This document shows positions 1 to 5,061 of a stretch of 5,061 nt of DNA, one piece after another. Location of the stretch: positions 1 through 5,061 of the forward strand of contig DMAT01000331.1 of the NCBI GenBank assembly GCA_003451635.1. The letters run 5' to 3'. Both the position numbers and the translations under genes were made by a program. This DNA is from Syntrophus sp. (in: bacteria) (GTDB taxonomy: Bacteria > Desulfobacterota > Syntrophia > Syntrophales > UBA8958). Each line of letters begins with the position of its first letter. The stretch's first letter is position 1. The notes beneath the pieces were generated by a model that was given only the letters and a program-made list of their open reading frames with translations, ran no database searches and was not told the DNA's origin.

Positions 1-1
1 A

Positions 2-607
2 AGAGAAGCCATTGCCAACCTGGAGAAGGCAGTCAAAGTAAAGCGGGAAGTTCCGGGATTGTACGTCATCCTGTCCTCCCTTTACGAAGAAGAAAAGGAT
101 ATTCCCGGAGCGGAACGGATACTCAAGGAGGGGATGCTGCTCCTGCCCCAGAACGTTGATTTGTACTACAGCCTGGGGGTCCTTTACGAAAAGACGAACC
201 GCTTTGAAGAAAGCATCCACCAGATGAGGACCCTCTTAAAGATTGATCCCGACCACGCCGATGCCCTGAATTTTATCGGCTACAGTTACGCAGACCGGGG
301 AATAAATCTTGGGGAGGCCGAAAAAATGATCCAGAAGGCCCTCCAGCTCAAACCGGGAAACGGCTATATGATCGACTCTTTAGGTTGGACATACTTCAAG
401 CAGAACCGCATCGATCTGGCCATACAGTATCTCAAGGAAGCAGCCAGCCTGTTACCTAATGATGGCACCGTCGCCGAACATCTGGGGGATGCCTACCTCA
501 AGGCAGGTCGCAGTCAAGAGGCCCTCGAATCCTATCAACGGGCGCTGAAATTAAACCCCGCCAGTGGCAGCCTGCCGAAAAAGATAGACGACCTCCCCAA
601 GAAATGA
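2..607 (+). CDS. TPR repeat protein, LbcA-like, C-terminal part (5' truncated)
   Basis: The reading frame is open from the first bases of the window, so the true start lies upstream; the visible part is 201 residues. It consists almost entirely of tetratricopeptide repeats of about 34 residues, at roughly 20-53, 54-87, 88-122, 123-156 and 157-190, each with the usual small/aromatic pattern and a Pro at the turn (IDP, LKP, LLP, LNP). The phrases YSYADRGINL, IDSLGWTYFK and AEHLGDAYLKAGR are typical of a conserved proteobacterial family of envelope TPR proteins. Its stop overlaps the start of a LolB-like lipoprotein gene by 4 bp (ATGA), implying translational coupling. In Pseudomonas aeruginosa the TPR lipoprotein LbcA, a partner of the CtpA protease, is encoded next to lolB; this is recalled knowledge, and assigning the same role here is inference. 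The N-terminus, where a signal peptide or lipobox would lie, is not visible. A TTG at 59 could be read as a start, but the homology-like repeat pattern continues upstream of it. Confidence 0.85.
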   Translation, partial: REAIANLEKAVKVKREVPGLYVILSSLYEEEKDIPGAERILKEGMLLLPQNVDLYYSLGVLYEKTNRFEESIHQMRTLLKIDPDHADALNFIGYSYADRGINLGEAEKMIQKALQLKPGNGYMIDSLGWTYFKQNRIDLAIQYLKEAASLLPNDGTVAEHLGDAYLKAGRSQEALESYQRALKLNPASGSLPKKIDDLPKK

Positions 608-1476
608 CCGGCTTACGATGCTCCACCCCCAAGGCAGGGGCCAAAAATCCTTCCGTACGTTTTTGGTTCCCCGGCTTGTCCCGTCTATTTCTCCTGCCCA
701 TTTTCCTGATCTCATTCCTGGGCGGGTGCGCTCTTTACCCCCTGCAATCAGTGCCGGTCACAGACTATCGACTTTCTCCCGAGGAAGCACTGGAAACAAT
801 CGACCTCAGAGATAGCAGAAAAAGTTTTATGAAGGCCGTGGCTCATGTCGTAGTGAATACGGAGGAAGGGCGATACCCCTTAAAACTTGCCATCCTCGCA
901 GCCAAACCGGCGTCCCTCCGCTTGGAAGCCATTCCGATCATCGGTTTACCCAACTTCTTTTTATCAATCCACAACGGGATAATGAAGGTTTATCTCCCCC
1001 AGAACGGCGAATACTATGTCGGTCCGGCAACTATTTACAATCTCAAGTCCTTCTTTCCCATCCAGTTGGCCGTTCCCGACCTGGTGACTCTTTTGATGGG
1101 CTGCCGTCCGACCATGTCTTCAGAACAGACAGTTCTCAAGGGCTCTTCAGAGGGAAAATCCTATCGCGTGGATATCCTGTCCAGGAAAAACAGGGCTTTG
1201 CAGTCACTATGGATCGATCCCGAAAATCTCTACCTGACCCGGTTGGACAGGTTTGGGAAAAACGGAGATAAGCTGCTGACGGTTTATTTTGATGAGTATT
1301 CTCAGGATAATGACGTCTCCATGCCCAGCCGTGTTCGTTTTCAAATGCCCGGCAGGGACGAACGCACCATTTCCATAAGGTATGACGGCGCGACATTTGC
1401 GCCGTTAACTGATGCAACAGAACGGATATTTGATCTGACGGTTCCCGAGGGAGTGAGAACAATTACCCTCAAATGA
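604..1476 (+). CDS. LolB-like outer-membrane lipoprotein
   Basis: This 290-residue protein has a hydrophobic segment at about 28-41 followed by a lipobox, L39-G40-G41-C42, so Cys42 should be lipidated. The +2 residue is Ala, which does not suggest Lol avoidance and favours the outer membrane. The body resembles the LolA/LolB half-barrel fold, as in LolB or DUF4292-type lipoproteins: short alternating beta strands, a stretch LRLEAIPIIGLPNFFLSI at 105-122, an LVTLLMGCRP helix near 160-169, and final strands with a basic-hydrophobic pattern (ERTISIRYDG). LolB accepts lipoproteins from the LolA chaperone and inserts them into the outer membrane. The ATG at 604 overlaps the stop of the TPR gene; no strong Shine-Dalgarno is visible, so translational coupling is likely. 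A TTG at 676 would give a neater signal peptide with Cys at position 18 and is a possible alternative start. The fold-level call is fairly safe; calling it a true functional LolB is less sure. Confidence 0.7.
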   Translation: MTGLRCSTPKAGAKNPSVRFWFPGLSRLFLLPIFLISFLGGCALYPLQSVPVTDYRLSPEEALETIDLRDSRKSFMKAVAHVVVNTEEGRYPLKLAILAAKPASLRLEAIPIIGLPNFFLSIHNGIMKVYLPQNGEYYVGPATIYNLKSFFPIQLAVPDLVTLLMGCRPTMSSEQTVLKGSSEGKSYRVDILSRKNRALQSLWIDPENLYLTRLDRFGKNGDKLLTVYFDEYSQDNDVSMPSRVRFQMPGRDERTISIRYDGATFAPLTDATERIFDLTVPEGVRTITLK

Positions 1477-1480
1477 TTTT

Positions 1481-2335
1481 TTATTTAATTTCCAGGAGCT
1501 TAGTTCGCGCCACCCTCGCCTGACTCGTATTTGGATAATCTTTGATAATATTCTGCAAGATCAGTTTGGCGCTGGCTTTATCTCCCAGTTGCAGGAAGGA
1601 GAGGCCCTGCTTCAGTAGGGCCTGAGAAACCTTGTTACCTTCCGGATAAGTCTTGATTACCTTTTCATACTCCAGGATGGCCTTCTCATAACTTTTCTCG
1701 TAATAGTAGCATTCTCCAATCCAGAATTGAGCGTTGCCCGAATATTCCGTTTTAGGATAGGCCTTGATGAAGTTTTGAAATTCTGTCCTTGCCTTTTCGT
1801 ACTTTCCTTCTTTGTAGAGTTCGTAGGCGGAGGCATAGACGGATTCTTTGTCCGACTTTCCTTTTGATCCGTTTTTGGGGTGGCTTTTACTATTCTTTTC
1901 CCCGTTCTCCGTTCGCTCTTCCTTTTTGCCGATCCCCAGAAAGTTCTCAATAAAACTTATCTTGAAAGACGCCTGGTCGAGCCTTTCCTTGAAGTCCTTG
2001 CCCATGTTGCCCTGAAACTCATCCATATCTTTCTGAAGCTTTTCAACCGTCCCCCGCAGCTTTTGGAGTTGTTCGCGCACATCGGTGAGATCCGCCCCCA
2101 TATCCGCCTGCTTCTTGCGGATGTCAGCAACAGCTTGCGTATTTTGCGCGGATTCCTTTTGCAGGGCGGCCATATCCGTCTGCATGGCGGCAACCTTGCC
2201 ATCATGATCACTGATCTTCGTACCGAGATCACCCTGAACACGTTTGAGATCTCCCGCTGTGGCACATCCCGTGAGCAAAGCAATCAAGAGAACAATGATC
2301 AGCCTGACCGACCGTTTCAATAATGTCACTTCCAT
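1481..2335 (-). CDS. cpoB: CpoB/YbgF, Tol-Pal associated TPR protein, lipoprotein form
   Basis: The 284-residue product starts with a basic n-region (KRSVR) and a hydrophobic stretch ending in the lipobox L21-T22-G23-C24, so it should be a lipoprotein. Residues about 28-135 are rich in heptad-like Leu/Ala/charged residues and should form a coiled coil. A Lys/Ser/Gly-rich linker follows (137-163). The C-terminus (165-284) carries three TPR-like repeats with the YbgF signatures YELYKEGKYEKA, AQFWIGECYY and YPNTSQA. In E. coli, CpoB (263 residues, soluble periplasmic, from memory) has the same coiled-coil plus TPR layout; it binds TolA and coordinates PBP1B activity with outer-membrane constriction. 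Being last in a tolQRAB cluster supports the assignment. It is separated from tolB by 113 bp and may have its own promoter. The ATG at 2335 has a purine-rich AAGGGG about 12 nt upstream, which is far; GTG at 2329 or TTG at 2320 (GGAAG 8 nt before) are alternatives that keep the lipobox. Confidence 0.9.
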   Translation of the reverse strand: MEVTLLKRSVRLIIVLLIALLTGCATAGDLKRVQGDLGTKISDHDGKVAAMQTDMAALQKESAQNTQAVADIRKKQADMGADLTDVREQLQKLRGTVEKLQKDMDEFQGNMGKDFKERLDQASFKISFIENFLGIGKKEERTENGEKNSKSHPKNGSKGKSDKESVYASAYELYKEGKYEKARTEFQNFIKAYPKTEYSGNAQFWIGECYYYEKSYEKAILEYEKVIKTYPEGNKVSQALLKQGLSFLQLGDKASAKLILQNIIKDYPNTSQARVARTKLLEIK

Positions 2336-2384
2336 GATAATTTATATCCCCTTAGTGCGCTTGAGGCCGCTGATGCACGGGCAC

Positions 2385-2414
2385 TGTTTAATCAAAAAGA
2401 ACGCCAAAGGTCAA
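2385..2414 (-). promoter_or_regulatory. Candidate sigma-70-type promoter for cpoB
   Basis: On the minus strand TTGACC (2414-2409, five of six bases of the -35 consensus) is followed after 18 nt by TAAACA (2390-2385, only three of six of the -10 consensus). Transcription would begin near 2378, giving a leader of about 40 nt before cpoB. The -10 is weak, so this is a candidate only; readthrough from tolB remains possible. Confidence 0.25.
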
Positions 2415-2426
2415 CCACAAATTGAC
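2410..2426. repeat. Small palindrome GTCAA-N7-TTGAC
   Basis: A perfect 5 bp inverted repeat with a 7 nt spacer lies 23 bp after the tolB stop and overlaps the candidate -35 of cpoB. It could be an operator or a weak RNA hairpin; at this length chance is also possible. Confidence 0.35.
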
Positions 2427-2448
2427 GTATATTTTCATCTAAATGTAA

Positions 2449-3744
2449 TTATTGAAAATACTGCGACCATGCCGGGTTCGATCCTTCGCTCAAAACGCGG
2501 AGGTTTGCTCCGTTGGCGTTTATGACGGCGACCCGGTCTATTCCCCCGCTCTTGACGGTGATGGCCAGGTATCTGCCGTCGGGAGACCAGGAGGGATGCT
2601 TGTGTTCCCTTCCCTGACTGGTCACCTGTTGCGGAGCGCTGCCATCGGTACCGATGGTAAATATCTGGAAGACCCCACCCACGGTGCTTTCATAGGCAAT
2701 ACGGTTTCCTTTGGGCGACCAGGAGGGTGAGGTGTTATAATTACCCTCATGGGTTAACCTTTTCACATTCTTTCCGTCACTGTCCATGATATAGATCTGG
2801 GGAGATCCGGCCCGGTTGGATACAAAGGCAATATTTTTCCCGTCGGGCGACCAGACCGGAGAAACATCGATAGCATGTTCGTATGTCAGCCTTTGAATAT
2901 AACCGCTCGTGCTGTCCATGGCATAGATCTCCTGATTGCCGTCCTTGCTGAGAGTGAGGAGGATCTTGCGGCCGTCGGGGGACCAGGCGCCGGACAAATT
3001 CAACCCCGGATAACTGGAGGCTTTCTTCCCCGCCCCCCCCTTCAGGCCGGCAATATAGAAATCCGGGTTTCCGTCCCGGTAAGAGGTAAAGGAGATCCAT
3101 TTCCCGTCCGGGGACCAGCGTGGGGCCATGCTCAGAGAACGGTAGTTGGTAACCTGCTTCTGATCCGAGCCGTCAAAGGCGATGGTCCGAATCTCCGAGT
3201 TCCTTCCCATCTTATGCACAAAGGCAATCCGGGTATTGAAAACACCCCGTTCCCCCGTAAGGACCACCAGAATCTCATTGACAAACTGGATCACCATATC
3301 CTTTCTGTCACTGGTCTTTCCCGTGTATTTTTTCTCCCGCATCAATACGCCCCTGACCGTATCATAGAGCTGCATCTCCACCGACAGTTCCCTGCCCTGG
3401 CTGCTGAAATGGCCTTTGACCAGATAATCGGCGCCAATTGTCGTCCAGTCGCCAAAGAGGATTTTCCCCTGACTCCGGGCCGGGTCCTCAATAAAGGCCT
3501 TGCGGGGAACGATATTGAAATAACCTGTCATATCGAGATATTTTGACAGGTTATCGGGAAACCATGCGGCAAGCCCCTCCTTATCGCTATCCGTTCCTGC
3601 TTTTGTAAAGCCGGCAATGGCAATGGGGAATTTTTGAAAAGTCGGGGCGTCGATATCGATATAGTCCTTTGCCGCCCCCCGGCAGGGGGCAAGAAAAGTG
3701 ATCAGCAAAATAACGGCGATGAAAAAAACAATCATCCTTTTCAT
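2449..3744 (-). CDS. tolB: TolB, periplasmic Tol-Pal translocation protein
   Basis: TolB is the periplasmic beta-propeller of the Tol-Pal system; it binds Pal and is released or recycled by TolA during outer-membrane constriction. With the start chosen here the product is 431 residues, close to E. coli TolB (430). It has a signal peptide (basic MKRM, hydrophobic core about 5-19, likely cleavage near RGAA at 22-25), the TolB N-terminal domain (about 28-160), then a propeller marked by WSPDG-type motifs at 210, 254, 298, 342 (WSPKG) and 386, spaced exactly 44 residues, with a final degenerate WSQ at 426 just before the stop. In-frame ATGs at 3768, 3765 and 3762 would add up to 8 residues, but they lack a Shine-Dalgarno sequence. 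ATG 3744 has AAGGA 5 nt upstream and gives a standard signal peptide. It follows tolA by a short gap, so it is probably cotranscribed. The coding strand contains a G8 run at 3033-3040. Confidence 0.96.
   Translation of the reverse strand: MKRMIVFFIAVILLITFLAPCRGAAKDYIDIDAPTFQKFPIAIAGFTKAGTDSDKEGLAAWFPDNLSKYLDMTGYFNIVPRKAFIEDPARSQGKILFGDWTTIGADYLVKGHFSSQGRELSVEMQLYDTVRGVLMREKKYTGKTSDRKDMVIQFVNEILVVLTGERGVFNTRIAFVHKMGRNSEIRTIAFDGSDQKQVTNYRSLSMAPRWSPDGKWISFTSYRDGNPDFYIAGLKGGAGKKASSYPGLNLSGAWSPDGRKILLTLSKDGNQEIYAMDSTSGYIQRLTYEHAIDVSPVWSPDGKNIAFVSNRAGSPQIYIMDSDGKNVKRLTHEGNYNTSPSWSPKGNRIAYESTVGGVFQIFTIGTDGSAPQQVTSQGREHKHPSWSPDGRYLAITVKSGGIDRVAVINANGANLRVLSEGSNPAWSQYFQ
3669..3692. repeat. GC-rich inverted repeat in the tolB signal-peptide region
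   Basis: TTGCC at 3669-3673 pairs with GGCAA at the other end (3688-3692), and the adjoining C and G runs extend the stem to about 8 bp with one bulged base. It falls in codons for the end of the TolB signal peptide (LAPCRGAA). The mRNA could form a stable hairpin about 50 nt after the start codon. Confidence 0.4.
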
Positions 3745-3749
3745 ATTTG

Positions 3750-3754
3750 TCCTT
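3750..3754 (-). promoter_or_regulatory. Ribosome binding site deciding the tolB start
   Basis: On the minus strand AAGGA lies 5 nt before the ATG at 3744. The three consecutive ATG codons at 3768, 3765 and 3762 are preceded only by a C-rich stretch with no Shine-Dalgarno. This favours 3744 as the tolB start. Confidence 0.65.
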
Positions 3755-3777
3755 GAAAACATCATCATGGGGTTACA

Positions 3778-4515
3778 TCATCTCCGAAGATCCGAGGAAA
3801 GAAAGCGAATGCCTATATCCAGCCCATTTTCCCGGTACCATGGCGGCAGCGGCGGCAGGGGGTCGGCCTTTTTCAGGGCTCTAAGAATAGAGTTATCGTA
3901 GTAGGCCAATCCCGATTTTTTTTCAAAGCTGATACCGCTGATGGCACCGTTTTTCATGATCCGCACTTGCACAATGGCCTCGATATTGTCCTTGGGATTG
4001 ATGCCTCCGGGCAGGTTCCACTGGCTTTTAATCCTGGACCAGATAACCGTATAGTAATCAGCCAACTGGGAATTGGCTTCGGCGCTGGCTGCAGAATTGG
4101 CGGCAGGCGATGATTCCGCCTTGGCATTATCCGCCGATGTCTTTTCCCCAAGCTTTTTCCTCAGGTTTTCCACGGCGGGATTGCTCAGATTTTTCTTCGT
4201 CTCCATTTTCCTGATCGGCGGCGCCGTCTGCGTGGTTACCCGCTTTTTCATAACGAGAGACTGATCGCGCAGGGAAGGTCCGGCGAGATCACCCAGGGGG
4301 TCGCTCATCTGTTTGTGACTCATCAGGGTATCGGAGATATTTACCAACTGAACGGAATAGACGGGTCCAAGGGTAAAACGGGGCGTCGATGTACGCATGG
4401 GCCAAAAAACGGCCAAAAACAGCAGCACCAGATGAATGACCAGGGACAGGACGACCATCCGGGACAGACTAACCCCCGGTTCATGTTGCCCTCCCGAATA
4501 ATGGGGGGACGTCAC
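3778..4515 (-). CDS. tolA: TolA, TonB-family energy-transducing protein (short form)
   Basis: TolA spans the periplasm and couples the TolQR motor to TolB and outer-membrane partners. The 245-residue product has a short cytoplasmic N-terminus and one transmembrane helix (about 20-39). Ser24 and His28 in that helix have the four-residue spacing of the S/H pair found in TolA and TonB helices that contact the motor. A Ser/Ala/Lys-rich linker (about 60-150, with an Ala/Ser-rich part at 128-149) leads to a TonB/TolA C-terminal domain (about 151-245: YYTVIWSRIKSQWNLP, VQVRIMKNG, SGLAYYDNSILRALKKADPLPPLP). The linker is far shorter than the long helical domain of E. coli TolA (421 residues in total). 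The start is GTG at 4515, overlapping the tolR stop as GTGA, with GAGGAA 5 nt upstream. The position between tolR and tolB confirms the identity; by sequence alone it could only be called a TonB C-terminal-domain protein. Confidence 0.92.
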   Translation of the reverse strand: MTSPHYSGGQHEPGVSLSRMVVLSLVIHLVLLFLAVFWPMRTSTPRFTLGPVYSVQLVNISDTLMSHKQMSDPLGDLAGPSLRDQSLVMKKRVTTQTAPPIRKMETKKNLSNPAVENLRKKLGEKTSADNAKAESSPAANSAASAEANSQLADYYTVIWSRIKSQWNLPGGINPKDNIEAIVQVRIMKNGAISGISFEKKSGLAYYDNSILRALKKADPLPPLPPWYRENGLDIGIRFLSSDLRR

Positions 4516-4937
4516 CGTGATTCCTCAGGGGTTTCGGTTACCATTCCCAACTTATCGACGCCGGCCTTTCTTATCTCCGACATGACCTCCACCACAAAAC
4601 CGTAAGCAACGGACTTGTCAGCCCGCAGGAAAATTTCCTTATCGATCCTGGCCGTAAAGATATTTTCCAGCTTTACCTTGAGCTCGTCCTTGGGAATCTT
4701 CGTGCGGTTGATGAAGATCTCCCCATCTTTGTTTATTGTAAGGACAAGCTTTTCTTCGTTGACATCGATCGTTTTGGATTTGACCCGAGGCAGATTGACA
4801 TCGATCCCCATAGACAACATGGGCGCGGTGACCATAAAAATGATCAACAGCACCAGGACCACATCCACCAGCGGGGTGACATTGATCTCGGCCACGAGTT
4901 TGCTTTCGAAGTACTGGCGTTTGCGTGCAAATCTCAT
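4512..4937 (-). CDS. tolR: TolR, ExbD/TolR-family motor protein
   Basis: TolR is the inner-membrane partner of TolQ in the proton-driven Tol motor. The 141-residue product has the usual family size. A basic N-terminus (MRFARKR) precedes the diagnostic stretch AEINVTPLVDVVLVLLIIFM, with the conserved transmembrane Asp at residue 25 (E. coli Asp23), the proposed proton-pathway residue. The helix covers about 24-43. The periplasmic domain follows, ending in the typical LRADKSVAYGFVVEVMSEI...AGVDKLGMVTE block (about 104-135). GGGAGAGGA sits just before the ATG. It lies 12 bp after the tolQ stop and overlaps tolA by 4 bp, so the three motor genes are probably made together. ExbD is the close relative, but the tolA-tolB-cpoB context favours TolR. 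Confidence 0.96.
   Translation of the reverse strand: MRFARKRQYFESKLVAEINVTPLVDVVLVLLIIFMVTAPMLSMGIDVNLPRVKSKTIDVNEEKLVLTINKDGEIFINRTKIPKDELKVKLENIFTARIDKEIFLRADKSVAYGFVVEVMSEIRKAGVDKLGMVTETPEESR
4521..4526 (-). promoter_or_regulatory. Ribosome binding site for tolA (GTG start)
   Basis: GAGGAA on the minus strand lies 5 nt before the GTG at 4515, inside the last codons of tolR. It supports the unusual GTG start and the 4 bp overlap with tolR. Confidence 0.65.
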
Positions 4938-4949
4938 TGTCCTCTCCCG

Positions 4950-5061
4950 CTATTTCAGGTAATTCCTTTCAATAATATTGGTCAGTTCCGAGGCAAAGGC
5001 GTCCATATCCATCGCCATGTTTTTGATCTTGTTCGTATAGTAATTGTAAAAGATAACGGCG
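4950..5061 (-). CDS. tolQ: TolQ, C-terminal end (truncated by window edge)
   Basis: The minus strand upstream of tolR reads as an open frame from the window edge to a TAG at 4950-4952, giving 36 residues: AVIFYNYYTNKIKNMAMDMD followed by AFASELTNIIERNYLK. This matches the end of TolQ/ExbB proteins: the last part of the third transmembrane helix (PA-V-x-x-YN), then the cytoplasmic tail with the pattern of a few acidic residues, F, and a final FTNIL-like helix. TolQ is the multi-subunit ring of the proton-driven motor with TolR and TolA. The stop is 12 bp from the tolR start. The rest of the gene lies beyond 5061. The identity rests on this short tail plus its position before tolR. Confidence 0.88.
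   Translation of the reverse strand, partial: AVIFYNYYTNKIKNMAMDMDAFASELTNIIERNYLK

Larger units (their letters stand above)
2336..2448 (-). other. tolB-cpoB intergenic gap (usual site of pal)
   Basis: This 113 bp stretch is the largest non-coding segment in the window. It holds no readable OmpA-like or lipoprotein frame on either strand, so pal is not present as a gene or as a recognisable remnant. It is more AT-rich than the flanking genes at both ends and contains a candidate promoter, a small palindrome, and a longer imperfect inverted repeat (AGTGC at 2354-2358 with GCACT at 2381-2385) that could fold in the cpoB leader just before its purine-rich AAGGGG. Confidence 0.7.

Noticed and set aside
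1447..1482. Rho-independent terminator after the LolB-like gene (GAGGG ... CCCTC then T6)
   Set aside because: The stem is only 5 bp with a 14 nt loop, and the T run starts 6 nt after the stem. Too weak to call.
1880..2323. Open frame of 147 codons on the plus strand, antisense to cpoB
   Set aside because: It is a mirror of the CpoB coiled-coil and linker codons. The Leu/His-rich product has no family features.
2336..2448. A short or degraded pal gene in the tolB-cpoB gap
   Set aside because: The gap is far too short, and no frame shows a lipobox or OmpA-like motif on either strand.
2875..3546. Long open frame of 223 codons on the plus strand, antisense to tolB
   Set aside because: The opposite strand is an unmistakable TolB propeller; the antisense product has no recognisable domain, signal or ribosome binding site, and looks like a codon-bias shadow.
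3660..3744. TolB as a lipoprotein (L-A-P-C near residue 21)
   Set aside because: Pro just before the Cys is not an accepted lipobox residue, and a normal signal peptidase I site (RGAA) follows directly; TolB is a soluble periplasmic protein in known systems.

Overview
The window looks like chromosomal DNA of a Gram-negative bacterium with a double-membrane envelope. Every gene seen is part of envelope biogenesis or maintenance. The protein style (a short TolA, a lipoprotein-type CpoB/YbgF, a LolB-like lipoprotein beside a TPR protein) and a roughly balanced base composition suggest a deltaproteobacterial / Desulfobacterota-like lineage, perhaps near Syntrophia. That placement is inference from general recall, not from a search.

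Left part (1-1476, plus strand): the 3' end of a TPR protein gene overlaps by 4 bp (ATGA) a gene for a predicted outer-membrane lipoprotein with LolB-like features. The same pairing of a TPR protein followed by LolB is known from Pseudomonas (LbcA-LolB), which supports both calls.

Right part (5061 down to 1481, minus strand): the Tol-Pal envelope cluster in the order tolQ (3' end only), tolR, tolA, tolB, cpoB/ybgF. tolQ, tolR, tolA and tolB are tightly packed: a 12 bp gap, a 4 bp GTGA overlap, and a short gap before tolB. TolQ, TolR and TolA form the inner-membrane motor driven by the proton motive force. TolB is the periplasmic beta-propeller partner, and CpoB is the TPR/coiled-coil partner that links Tol to cell-wall synthesis. 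The gene usually found between tolB and cpoB, pal, is absent. In its place is a 113 bp gap with a candidate promoter and a small palindrome.

The two transcription units converge tail to tail with only 4 bp between stop codons. The largest non-coding stretch is the 113 bp tolB-cpoB gap. I saw no RNA gene, mobile element or CRISPR array. The main points for follow-up are the missing pal, the gap that replaces it, the lipoprotein form of CpoB, a G8 tract inside tolB, and the tolB start codon. I did not find a convincing undescribed system.
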